Shown piece after piece: positions 29,036 through 35,859 of a stretch of 55,373 nt of DNA (positions are counted from its first letter, which is position 1; each line of letters starts with the position of its first letter). The stretch spans positions 1 to 55,373 of the forward strand of contig JAFAZE010000101.1 in NCBI GenBank assembly GCA_019239975.1, in the 5' to 3' direction. The stretch comes from Streptosporangiaceae bacterium (GTDB lineage: Bacteria > Actinomycetota > Actinomycetes > Streptosporangiales > Streptosporangiaceae). A program made the translations under genes and the position numbers. The notes under the pieces are model-generated. The model made no database searches. It was not told where the DNA came from and saw nothing but the letters and a program-made list of their open reading frames with translations.

Positions 29036-29890
29036 ATGAAAGCCGCCGTCCTCGGCTCGCCGATCGGCCATTCGCTGTCGCCGGTCCTGCACGGCGCCGC
29101 GTACGCCGCGCTTGGCCTGCACGACTGGTCTTACGCGGCGATCGAGTGCGACGAGGCGGGGCTGCCCGGCCTGATCGCGTCGTGTGACGGCGACTGGGCG
29201 GGCCTGTCACTCACGATGCCGCTGAAGCGGGCGGTGCTGCCACTGCTCGATTACACGGACCCGCTAGCCTCCGGCTGTGAGGCTGCGAACACGGTGATCT
29301 TTCGCGCGGGCAGCAGGCATGGCTACAACACCGACGTGCACGGCATGGTGGCGGCGCTGAAGGAGGCGAGTGCGCCCGCGCCCCGCAGCGTGACGATCCT
29401 CGGCGCGGGAGCGACCGCGTGCTCGGCCCTCGCGGCGCTGCGCGACCTCGGCGTGGACGGTGCGGACGTTATGGTCAGGGACCCGGCCCGGGCCGGCGTC
29501 CTGCTCGCCGCCGCGCGAAAGCTTGCCCTGCGGGTGCGGCTGCGCTCGTTCGGTGAACCCGAAGACCGTGCTCCGGACCTGCTGATCTCCACCCTGCCGC
29601 CCGGTGCCGCCGATTTTTATACCGAACGGATGGTGCGTTCCCCGAGCGCGCCCGCGGCAGTCCTCGACGTGGTGTACAGCCCGTGGCCGACCCCCCTGGC
29701 CGCCGCGGCCGCCGCGGCGGGCGCGGCCGTCGCCGGCGGCTTCGCGATGCTCCTGCACCAGGCCGCCGCCCAGGTAGAGCTCATGACCGCCCGCCCCGCC
29801 CCGTTGCCGGCGATGCGCTCGGCCGGCGAAGCCGAACTCCTCCGCCGCTCCGCTCATCAGAGCGAACTCCGCCGCCACAGCACTCCCTAA
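29036..29890 (+). CDS. aroE: Shikimate dehydrogenase
   Basis: NADPH-dependent reduction of 3-dehydroshikimate. 284 residues. The substrate site shows LGSPIGHSLSP, SLTMPLKRAV (catalytic Lys) and HGYNTDVHGM (catalytic Asp). The nucleotide-binding glycine motif is ILGAGATACSALAAL. ATG 29036 lies 19 bases after mltG. In many actinobacteria aroC, aroK and aroB follow; here the cluster stops and a minisatellite plus a MarR-ABC unit come next, so the rest of the pathway must be elsewhere. Confidence 0.94.
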   Translation: MKAAVLGSPIGHSLSPVLHGAAYAALGLHDWSYAAIECDEAGLPGLIASCDGDWAGLSLTMPLKRAVLPLLDYTDPLASGCEAANTVIFRAGSRHGYNTDVHGMVAALKEASAPAPRSVTILGAGATACSALAALRDLGVDGADVMVRDPARAGVLLAAARKLALRVRLRSFGEPEDRAPDLLISTLPPGAADFYTERMVRSPSAPAAVLDVVYSPWPTPLAAAAAAAGAAVAGGFAMLLHQAAAQVELMTARPAPLPAMRSAGEAELLRRSAHQSELRRHSTP

Positions 29891-29960
29891 CTCTCGCGTT
29901 ACCTCCCGGCCGCAGCTTCGCCCCGCTTCCCACTTTCGTCCCTGCCAACACCCTAGCCCC

Positions 29961-30117
29961 GTGCTTCCGCCCTCGGTCCGGTGCTCCGCCTTCGGTCCGG
30001 TGCTTCCGCCCTCGGTCCGGTGCTTCCGCCTTCGGTCCGGTGCTTCCGCCTTCGGTCCCGTGCTTCGCCTTCGGTCCCGTGCTCCCGCCCTCGGTCCCGT
30101 GCTCCCGGCTCGGCCCG
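29961..30117. repeat. Minisatellite: eight tandem units of about 20 bp
   Basis: Units of 19-20 bases with consensus GTGCTTCCGCCYTCGGTCCG run from 29961 to 30117, with small substitutions and single-base losses between copies. No real gene is supported here, although the repeat keeps several frames open. It fills most of the gap between aroE and the marR promoter. Confidence 0.9.
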
Positions 30118-30120
30118 CAA

Positions 30121-30164
30121 CGATGGAAATCTGTGCCGGTTATAACCGGCTCAGATTTCCATCG
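30121..30164. repeat. Cruciform-type hairpin, probable diverged family B member
   Basis: Outer arms CGATGGAAATCTG (30121-30133) and CAGATTTCCATCG (30152-30164) pair over 13 bases. Single T spacers flank an inner perfect palindrome GCCGGTTATAACCGGC (30135-30150). Loop-proximal bases AATCTGTGC resemble AATCCGTGC in family B copies 1 and 2. It may also end aroE transcription. Confidence 0.85.
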
Positions 30165-30187
30165 TGCCGCTTCTAGGGCTCGGCTAA

Positions 30188-30241
30188 TTTGGAAACTTCG
30201 GTGCCAAAAGATTTGACCTCGAAGTTGTGGCCGGGCATACT
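30188..30241 (+). promoter_or_regulatory. Promoter and candidate operator of the MarR-ABC operon
   Basis: TTGACC (30213-30218), 17 bases, CATACT (30236-30241) is the best promoter in the window. Seven bases later comes GTG 30249, so the message should be leaderless. Inverted arms AACTTCG (30194-30200) and CGAAGTT (30220-30226) bracket the -35, and TTTGG/CCAAA (30188-30192, 30204-30208) overlaps them. These are candidate MarR sites. Confidence 0.65.
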
Positions 30242-30248
30242 TGGGCGG

Positions 30249-30884
30249 GTGCTAACGGGGCAGCCATCCGAGGGGCCCGCGCCCGCGCCTCCGGGGGCGG
30301 GCGCGGGCGCTTCCTCCGCGGGCGCTTCCTCCGCGGGCGCTTCCTCCGCGGGGGCGGGCGCGGGCCCTGGCTGCGGGCACGCGGCCCCGGGCGCTGGCAA
30401 GCCGCGCCTCGTGGTCTGGGGCGAAGCGGGGCCCGAGGTCCCCGCGGACGCGCCGCTGTCGTCGCTGGCGGGCATGGCGAGCCGGCTGATGGGGGCTTAT
30501 TGGTGGCGCGCGGCCCAGGGGCTTGGCGTCAGTCCGGCCGGCCTCGGCGTGCTGCGGCTGCTCGCGGCCGAGGACGGGCTCAAGTCCAGCGAGGTCGCGG
30601 CCCGCGGCTGGTGGGCCGCGGGCACGCTGACGTCCATGGTGGACACGCTGGTGCGGGATGGGTACGTGGAACGGCGGCGGGACGACGGGGACCGCCGGGT
30701 TGTGCGCCTTTACCTGACCGACGCCGGCGGCGCGAAGGTTGATGCAGCTCTCGGCGAAACCGTCCCGAGATGGCACGACGCCTTTGATTACATCGACTCG
30801 GCGGACGAGCCGGTCATCAGGAAATTCCTCGTCGACACAATCGAACGGTTCAGCAAGCTGGTACAAGAGGAGCGCGGCAAGTGA
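30249..30884 (+). CDS. MarR-family transcriptional regulator
   Basis: About 211 residues from GTG 30249. The first 50 residues are Gly/Ala/Pro low complexity with three ASSAG units encoded by identical 15-base repeats. The MarR domain starts near LSSLAGMASRLMGAYWWRAAQ; the winged helix is VLRLLAAEDGLKSSEVAARGWWAAGTLTSMVDTLVRDGYVERRRDDGDRRVVRLYLTDAG. Start choice rests on the promoter position; a GTG near 30411 would give a MarR of more usual size. It overlaps the ABC ATPase gene by GTGA, so it probably represses its own exporter operon, as in many MarR-ABC pairs; the ligand is unknown. Confidence 0.88.
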   Translation: MLTGQPSEGPAPAPPGAGAGASSAGASSAGASSAGAGAGPGCGHAAPGAGKPRLVVWGEAGPEVPADAPLSSLAGMASRLMGAYWWRAAQGLGVSPAGLGVLRLLAAEDGLKSSEVAARGWWAAGTLTSMVDTLVRDGYVERRRDDGDRRVVRLYLTDAGGAKVDAALGETVPRWHDAFDYIDSADEPVIRKFLVDTIERFSKLVQEERGK

Positions 30885-31885
30885 CTCACGCGAGCGCACA
30901 GCTGATGCGGACCGGGCTGCCGGACGCGGAGGCGGCCATCAGGACCGAGGATCTGCGCAAGACATACAAGACCTCCCGTGGTGACGTGCAGGCGGTGCGG
31001 GGCATCGACCTGGACGTGCCGTCCGGCGAGTTCTTCGGCCTGCTCGGGCCGAACGGCGCGGGCAAGTCGACAACGATCGGCATGCTCACCACGCTGGTTC
31101 TGCCGACCGGCGGGCGCGCCTGGGTGGCCGGCGTGGACGTGGTCGGCGACCCGGTCGCGGTCAAGCGCCGGATCGGCGTCGTCACGCAGAACAACACGCT
31201 GGACATGCAGCTCACGGTGGCCGAGAATCTGGAGTTCCGCAGCCGGTTCTTCGGCCTCGGCGCGCGGGAGGCGGGCCGCCGGGCCGAGCAGCTGCTGGAC
31301 GCCTTCGGGCTCGCGGACCGGCGCAGGGCGATGGCCACCGACCTGTCCGGCGGCCAGGCAAGGCGGCTGCTGATCGCCCGCGCCCTGGTGCACCGCCCGG
31401 ACGTGCTGTTCCTCGACGAGCCGACCGCCGGGCTCGACCCCCAGACCAGGGTCAACCTCTGGGACATCCTGCGGGTGCTGCACGACCAGGGCCAGACCAT
31501 CCTTCTGACCACGCATTACATGGAAGAAGCCGAGGCGCTGTGCGACCGGGTCGCGGTGATCGACCACGGCCGGGTGCTGGCCGCCGGCACCGTGGACGAC
31601 CTCAAGCAGAGCACCGGCGCCGACACGGTTATCACCGTGCGGTACGAGAGCGCGGTGCCTGACGGGCTGGCCGGGAAGGCGGGAATCACCGGGCGGCCCG
31701 GGATCAGCAAGATAGAGACGGACGGCGATCAGGTCCGGGTGTTCACCCGCGAGCCGGACGGCGTGCTCGGCGAGCTGGTGGCGGCGGGTGCCCGCGACGG
31801 GCTGCACGTGCGTGACGCCGCCCAGCTCAAGCCCAGCCTGGAGACGGTTTTCCTCACCCTGACCGGAAGGGAGTACCGGGAATAG
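30881..31885 (+). CDS. ABC exporter ATP-binding protein (DrrA-like)
   Basis: 334 residues. Walker A LGPNGAGKSTT, Q-loop VVTQNNTLD, signature LSGGQARRL, Walker B VLFLDEPTAGLDP and the H-loop LLTTHYMEEAEALCDRVAV are intact. The C-terminal extension matches the drug-export group typified by DrrA. It likely energises the permease that follows after two bases. Coupled to marR by GTGA overlap. The substrate cannot be read from sequence; a hydrophobic drug or lipid is typical for the group. Confidence 0.93.
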   Translation: MTHASAQLMRTGLPDAEAAIRTEDLRKTYKTSRGDVQAVRGIDLDVPSGEFFGLLGPNGAGKSTTIGMLTTLVLPTGGRAWVAGVDVVGDPVAVKRRIGVVTQNNTLDMQLTVAENLEFRSRFFGLGAREAGRRAEQLLDAFGLADRRRAMATDLSGGQARRLLIARALVHRPDVLFLDEPTAGLDPQTRVNLWDILRVLHDQGQTILLTTHYMEEAEALCDRVAVIDHGRVLAAGTVDDLKQSTGADTVITVRYESAVPDGLAGKAGITGRPGISKIETDGDQVRVFTREPDGVLGELVAAGARDGLHVRDAAQLKPSLETVFLTLTGREYRE

Positions 31886-31887
31886 TC

Positions 31888-32820
31888 ATGGCTACCAGCA
31901 CGAATCTTGAGGCGCCGCCCGCCGGTGCGGCGGAAGCCGGCGGGGCGGGTGTCGCGGCGCTGATCACCGAGGCGCCGGTCCCGCACCCCACGCTGGCGAG
32001 GACTTTCGCCGCGATGATGGCCCGCGAGTTCCGTGTGCTTCGGCGCAACGCGGTGGCCACCTTCACCCGCGCGGTCATGCAGCCGCTGCTGTTCGTCTTC
32101 GTCTTCGCCTACGTCTTCCCGAAGATCGGCGGTGGCTTCATGCTGGGCGGTGCGGCGGGCGGAGCCGCGCGTGCCGGAGCGGCGGCCTCGGGCGTCAACT
32201 TCGCCACCATCCTGGTACCGGGGCTCATGGCCTCCATGCTTCTCATGCAGGGAATCATGGCGGTGACGTTCCCGCTCGTGATGGAGTTCTCCTGGCAGCG
32301 GACGATCGAGGACAGGGCGCTCGCCCCGGTGCCGATCCGGGTGCTCGCGGTGCAGAAGATCTCGGCGGGCGCGGTGCAGTCGTTCATCGGCGCGCTCATC
32401 GTCTTCCCCATCGTGCTGCTGGTGCACGCCTCCGGGCAGGCACCGAGCGTGCACGTGACCAACTGGGCGCTGTTCGCGCTCATCCTGGTCGCGGCGTCGA
32501 TGCTCACCGCTGCCCTCGGCCTGCTGCTGGGCACGATCATGGACCCCCGCAAGATGCAGATGCTGTTCGCCGTGATCCTGCTGCCGGCCACCATGCTGGG
32601 CTGCGTCTACTACCCGTGGTCCGCGCTGCACTCCATCCGCTGGCTGCAGATCCTGGTCCTGGTCAACCCGATGGTCTACATGTCCGAGGGCCTGCGGGCC
32701 GTGCTGACGCCGGAACTCGGCCACATGCCGCTGTGGGCGGTGCTGCTCGTGCTGATCGGCGGGAGCGTCGTGTTCGGCTACCTGGGTGCCCGCACCTTCC
32801 GCAACCGCGTCCTGAACTAG
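31888..32820 (+). CDS. ABC-2 type permease (DrrB-like)
   Basis: 310 residues. A short Ala/Gly/Pro-rich cytosolic start precedes MMAREFRVLRRNAVATFTRAVMQPLLFVFVFAYVFPKIG (first membrane helix). Five further hydrophobic segments follow, including AILLP-type VILLPATMLGCVYYPWSALHSIRWLQILVLVNPMVYMSEGLRAVL, the C-terminal pattern of ABC-2 permeases. Pairs with the ATPase two bases upstream. A hairpin follows at 32831. Confidence 0.92.
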   Translation: MATSTNLEAPPAGAAEAGGAGVAALITEAPVPHPTLARTFAAMMAREFRVLRRNAVATFTRAVMQPLLFVFVFAYVFPKIGGGFMLGGAAGGAARAGAAASGVNFATILVPGLMASMLLMQGIMAVTFPLVMEFSWQRTIEDRALAPVPIRVLAVQKISAGAVQSFIGALIVFPIVLLVHASGQAPSVHVTNWALFALILVAASMLTAALGLLLGTIMDPRKMQMLFAVILLPATMLGCVYYPWSALHSIRWLQILVLVNPMVYMSEGLRAVLTPELGHMPLWAVLLVLIGGSVVFGYLGARTFRNRVLN

Positions 32821-32830
32821 CCCGTCACGG

Positions 32831-32856
32831 GGTGGCTACCACCTTCTGGTGCCACC
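32831..32856 (+). terminator. Hairpin after the ABC operon
   Basis: GGTGGC-T-ACCA (32831-32841) pairs with TGGT-GCCACC (32847-32856), a 10-bp stem with one bulge and a 5-base loop. There is no T tract. It lies 10 bases after the permease stop and before the infC leader. Confidence 0.45.
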
Positions 32857-32884
32857 GGAATACCACAAGAGCGCCGATTGCTGT

Positions 32885-33120
32885 TACGCTTGGTCGCTGA
32901 CCAGTCTGGTATTCACGTGCCAGACGTGCAAAGCGGAGGACCACCTCCCACCTGGCCGGCCCTTGGGCCGGCGGGTCCGGCCAGATGTCCCGGCCGCCGG
33001 CGCGGGTAGCGCGGCGAACGGCGGGCATCTGGCACGGCGCGGCTTCCGGTGCCGCCGTGTACCGGGGACGGCGCCGTCGTTGTGGTTGCCCCGCGGTGCA
33101 TGCGCCTGGCGGGGCTTTTT
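32885..33120 (+). promoter_or_regulatory. Structured infC-rpmI-rplT leader
   Basis: The 368 bases before infC hold no gene but several stems: TGGTC-GCT-GACCA (32891-32903), GTCTGG/CCAGAC (32904-32909, 32920-32925), GGAGG-ACCA-CCTCC (32935-32948) and GCCGGCCC-TT-GGGCCGGC (32955-32972), ending in the terminator at 33088-33120. TACGCT at 32885-32890 is a possible -10. The arrangement looks like a cis-regulatory leader comparable in place to the L20/IF3 leaders of other phyla, but I recognise no named class. Confidence 0.6.
33088..33120 (+). terminator. Intrinsic terminator (attenuator) inside the infC leader
   Basis: GCCCCGC (33088-33094) and GCGGGGC (33109-33115) form a 7-bp stem followed directly by TTTTT (33116-33120), 68 bases before infC. 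It is the only clear stem-plus-T-tract terminator I found. Its place upstream of the gene argues for attenuation of the infC operon. Confidence 0.75.
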
Positions 33121-33188
33121 CGTCGGGCGCGGTCGCGGCAGGCGCCGCCGGACAGGCCGGCGGCTTCAGATGAGGCTCAGGAGGTCAC

Positions 33189-33836
33189 ATCAGCGCCGAA
33201 ACGCGTGTCAACGAGCGCATCCGCGCTCCGGAGGTTCGGCTCGTCGGCCCGAAGGGTGAGCAGATCGGGATCGTCTCGATCAACGAGGCGCTCCGCATCG
33301 CCCAGGAGGCCGATCTCGATCTGGTCGAGGTAGCGCCGACGGCGCGCCCCCCGGTCGCCAGGCTCATGGACTACGGAAAATTCAAGTACGAATCCGCGGT
33401 CAAGGCCAGGGAGTCGCGCAAGAACCAGACGCAGACGATCGTCAAGGAGATCAAGCTCCGTCCCAAGATCGACCCGCACGACTACGGCACAAAGAAGGGC
33501 CACGTCGAGCGGTTCCTCAAGGCGGGAGACAAGGTCAAGGTGACGATCATGTTCCGGGGACGAGAGCAGTCCAGGCCGGAACTCGGATTCCGTCTGCTGC
33601 AGCGTCTGGCCGAGGATGTCGAGGAGCTTGGCTTCGTCGAATCCCAGCCCAAGCAGGACGGACGGAACATGATCATGGTGATCGGCCCGCACCGGAAGAA
33701 GAGCGAGGCCAGGGCCGATCGCAGCGGTTCCCAGGCCGGCGCGCAGGCACGCCAGGTCCCGAGCCAGCGCACCGCGGCCGCGCAGGCGGCCGCCGAGCCG
33801 GTCGCGGAGGATGACGGTGCCGGGGTAGTCCGGTAA
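33189..33836 (+). CDS. infC: Translation initiation factor IF-3, ATC start
   Basis: 215 residues. The frame begins after TGA 33171 and contains no ATG, GTG or TTG until codon 60 (ATG 33366, MDYGKF). The conserved N-terminal domain ([19 protein letters not shown]) lies upstream of that, so initiation must be at ATC 33189, behind a full AGGAGGT (33179-33185). IF-3 genes often use rare AUU/AUC starts so that IF-3 discriminates against its own message, giving autoregulation. Domains: N-domain to about residue 80, lysine-rich linker, C-domain ([41 protein letters not shown]), then a 35-residue Ala/Gln-rich tail. First gene of infC-rpmI-rplT. Confidence 0.95.
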   Translation: MSAETRVNERIRAPEVRLVGPKGEQIGIVSINEALRIAQEADLDLVEVAPTARPPVARLMDYGKFKYESAVKARESRKNQTQTIVKEIKLRPKIDPHDYGTKKGHVERFLKAGDKVKVTIMFRGREQSRPELGFRLLQRLAEDVEELGFVESQPKQDGRNMIMVIGPHRKKSEARADRSGSQAGAQARQVPSQRTAAAQAAAEPVAEDDGAGVVR

Positions 33837-33852
33837 GGGAGCCGGAAGGCTT

Positions 33853-33871
33853 ACCCAGCCACATGCTGGGT
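33853..33871 (+). other. Stem-loop between infC and rpmI
   Basis: ACCCAGC-CACAT-GCTGGGT, a 7-bp stem 16 bases after infC. There is no T tract; it may set relative expression of infC and the ribosomal protein genes. Confidence 0.4.
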
Positions 33872-33994
33872 TCGCGGCGCTGGCCCGGCCGGAGAGCCGG
33901 TCGGCGCCGCCTGGTGAGGCTGCCCCGCGGGCGGCGAAAAGTGAGGGGCGTGCCGCCTGCGCGGCATGCGGACGAAACGGAGACGACGGCGACC

Positions 33995-34189
33995 ATGCCG
34001 AAGATGAAGACGCACAGCGGCGCCGCCAAGCGGTTCAGGCTCACCGGTACAGGGAAGGTGATGCGCCTTCGCGCGAATCGCAACCACCTGTTCGAGCACA
34101 AGTCATCCCGCGTCACGCGCCGGCTGGCCGGCGCGGTCCGGCTCTCCCCGGCGGACGCCAGGGAGATCAAGAAGATGCTGGGCAAGTAA
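33995..34189 (+). CDS. rpmI: 50S ribosomal protein L35
   Basis: 64 residues, the full family length, opening [21 protein letters not shown] and continuing [19 protein letters not shown], the standard bL35 pattern. ATG 33995 has GGAGA upstream. The 158-base gap from infC carries a stem-loop. Second gene of the infC operon. Confidence 0.97.
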   Translation: MPKMKTHSGAAKRFRLTGTGKVMRLRANRNHLFEHKSSRVTRRLAGAVRLSPADAREIKKMLGK

Positions 34190-34231
34190 CGCGCGGGTGT
34201 GACGGTGTGATCGGACAGCGAGGGAGGAATT

Positions 34232-34618
34232 ATGGCACGCGTGAAAAGGGCGCTGAACGCCCACAAGAAGCGCAAGGTGGTGCTCGAGCGGGCGAGCGGT
34301 TACCGGGGGCAGCGGTCCAGGCTGTACCGCAAGGCCAAGGAGCAGGTGCTCCACTCGATGACGTACGCCTACCGCGACCGCAAGGACCGCAAGGGCGCTT
34401 TCCGGCGGCTGTGGATCCAGCGCATCAACGCGGCGGCGCGCGCGAACGGCATGACGTACAACAGGTTCGTGCAGGGGCTGAGGCTGGCCGGGGTCGAGGT
34501 CGACCGCCGGATACTCGCCGAGCTGGCGGTCGCGGACGAGGCCGCGTTCGCCGCCCTGGTCGACGTGGCGCGCAAGGCGCTGCCGGACGTCTCCGGCGCG
34601 CCGGGCGCGGCCGCCTAG
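34232..34618 (+). CDS. rplT: 50S ribosomal protein L20
   Basis: 128 residues. [54 protein letters not shown] and [24 protein letters not shown] are the invariant bL20 core needed for early 50S assembly. ATG 34232 has GGGAGGA 7 bases upstream. Its TAG stop (34616-34618) is in the same frame as the downstream methyltransferase, 18 bases before that gene's apparent ATC start. Confidence 0.97.
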   Translation: MARVKRALNAHKKRKVVLERASGYRGQRSRLYRKAKEQVLHSMTYAYRDRKDRKGAFRRLWIQRINAAARANGMTYNRFVQGLRLAGVEVDRRILAELAVADEAAFAALVDVARKALPDVSGAPGAAA

Positions 34619-34636
34619 CCGGAAGGCCTGCCGGCG

Positions 34637-35464
34637 ATCAGCGAGTACCGGAATCTCAGCGCGGCGCGCCTGGCGGCGGCGCGCCGGCTGACCAAGCGGG
34701 CGTTCCGCCTGCGCGCGCGGGCCTTCCTCGCGGAAGGCCCGCAGGCTGTTGCGGAGGCGCTCGCATCTGGGGCGCGTACCACCGATCTCTTCGTCACGGC
34801 ACCCGCGCAGTCACGGCACGCCAGGCTGGTGGCGGCCGCGGCCGACGCCGGGATCCCGGTGCACGTGATCAGCGGCGACGCGATGAGCGATCTGGCGCAG
34901 ACCGTGACGCCGCAGGGCATGCTCGCCGTATGTGACTTCGTGGATGTCCCGCTGGACCGGGCGATCGCCGAGGCGCCGCGGCTCGTTGCGCTGCTGGCGA
35001 ACGTGCGGGACCCGGGCAACGCGGGCACGGTGCTGCGCACCGCGGACGCGGCCGGCGCCGGCGCGGTCATTTTCGCTGACGCCTCCGTGGATCCGTACAA
35101 CGGCAAATGCGTGCGCGCCAGCGCCGGCAGCCTGTTTCATCTCCCGGTCGTGGCCGGGGTTCGGCTCAGCGAGGCGGCGGGCGCGCTGCGCGAGGCGGGC
35201 GTGCGCATCGTCGCCGCCGATGGCCGCGCGGACGGCTCCCTCGACGACTCCCGCGTCCGCAAGCTGCTCAGCGCTCCCACCGCGTGGCTCTTCGGCAACG
35301 AGGCGTGGGGGCTGCCGCGCGAACTGGCCGCGCTGGCAGATGACAGCGTGGCCGTGCCCATCTACGGCAAGGCGGAAAGCCTGAACCTGGCGGCCGCCGC
35401 CGCCGTGTGCCTCTACGCGTCCGCCGCCGCCCTCGGGGCCCACTCCCCTCATGATCGTGAGTAG
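34637..35464 (+). CDS. SpoU/TrmH-family RNA 2'-O-ribose methyltransferase, apparent ATC start
   Basis: 275 residues as read here. The SPOUT knot motifs are clear: LLANVRDPGNAGTVLRTADAAGA, WLFGNEAWGLP and VPIYGKAESLNLAAAAAVCLY. The substrate-binding N-domain is also present (RLTKRAFRLRARAFLAEGPQAVAEAL), yet no ATG, GTG or TTG stands between the rplT stop and GTG 34829, which would delete about 64 conserved residues. ATC 34637 has GGAAGG (34621-34626) 10 bases upstream and fits the usual N-terminus; CTG 34628 is too close to that site. Expected to methylate rRNA or tRNA. Position after rplT is conserved in actinobacteria. Confidence 0.88.
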   Translation: MSEYRNLSAARLAAARRLTKRAFRLRARAFLAEGPQAVAEALASGARTTDLFVTAPAQSRHARLVAAAADAGIPVHVISGDAMSDLAQTVTPQGMLAVCDFVDVPLDRAIAEAPRLVALLANVRDPGNAGTVLRTADAAGAGAVIFADASVDPYNGKCVRASAGSLFHLPVVAGVRLSEAAGALREAGVRIVAADGRADGSLDDSRVRKLLSAPTAWLFGNEAWGLPRELAALADDSVAVPIYGKAESLNLAAAAAVCLYASAAALGAHSPHDRE

Positions 35465-35667
35465 TTACCATCTAAATACGCAGGGTAACTGCACGCGGTC
35501 TTCCGCGCCGGGCGGCATTCGCTGCCGGTACCCGTTTGGCGGTGCGGCGCCGCAGCCCGCCGGCCCCGCGGTGCAGGCGGTCGCGGGCGGCCATCCGGGC
35601 CGATTGTTATGCGTCTCACGAGCAGAGATCTGGATATCGGTCCCTTTGCTCACAACTCGTAGCGAAC

Positions 35668-35717
35668 CCTTATGATGCGTAAGGAATGGTTGTGGCATAG
35701 GGTGTTTGCGCTACAAC
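35668..35717. other. Two inverted repeats in the gap before the histidine kinase
   Basis: The 395 bases 35465-35859 hold no gene I can support and are locally A/T-richer. CCTTA-N7-TAAGG is at 35668-35684, and GTTGTGGC (35689-35696) pairs with GCTACAAC (35710-35717) with one G-T wobble. TAGAGT (35764) and TACATT (35775) are possible -10 elements for the kinase. Confidence 0.35.
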
Positions 35718-35859
35718 ACAGAGAAATCCGCCGCGGGGCTGTTATGAGGGTGGTTCCGCGCGCTAGAGTCTGACTACATTCCGTCACCCGCATCATGGGC
35801 CAGCCCGCCGTGACCGGGCTGGTGTGACGCGGCAATGCCGGGACGGAGGCGTCGCTGTC

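Noticed and set aside
29683..30216. ORFs running through the 20-bp minisatellite
   Set aside because: They are kept open by the repeat itself and have no start signals or recognisable sequence.
29891..32820. Genomic island or mobile element carrying the MarR-ABC operon
   Set aside because: No integrase, transposase, tRNA or direct-repeat boundary, and codon use matches the neighbours. The repeats nearby occur elsewhere without such cargo.
35451..35698. Two overlapping small ORFs (plus 74 aa, minus 77 aa) before the histidine kinase
   Set aside because: No ribosome-binding site, family resemblance or coding-type third-position bias.
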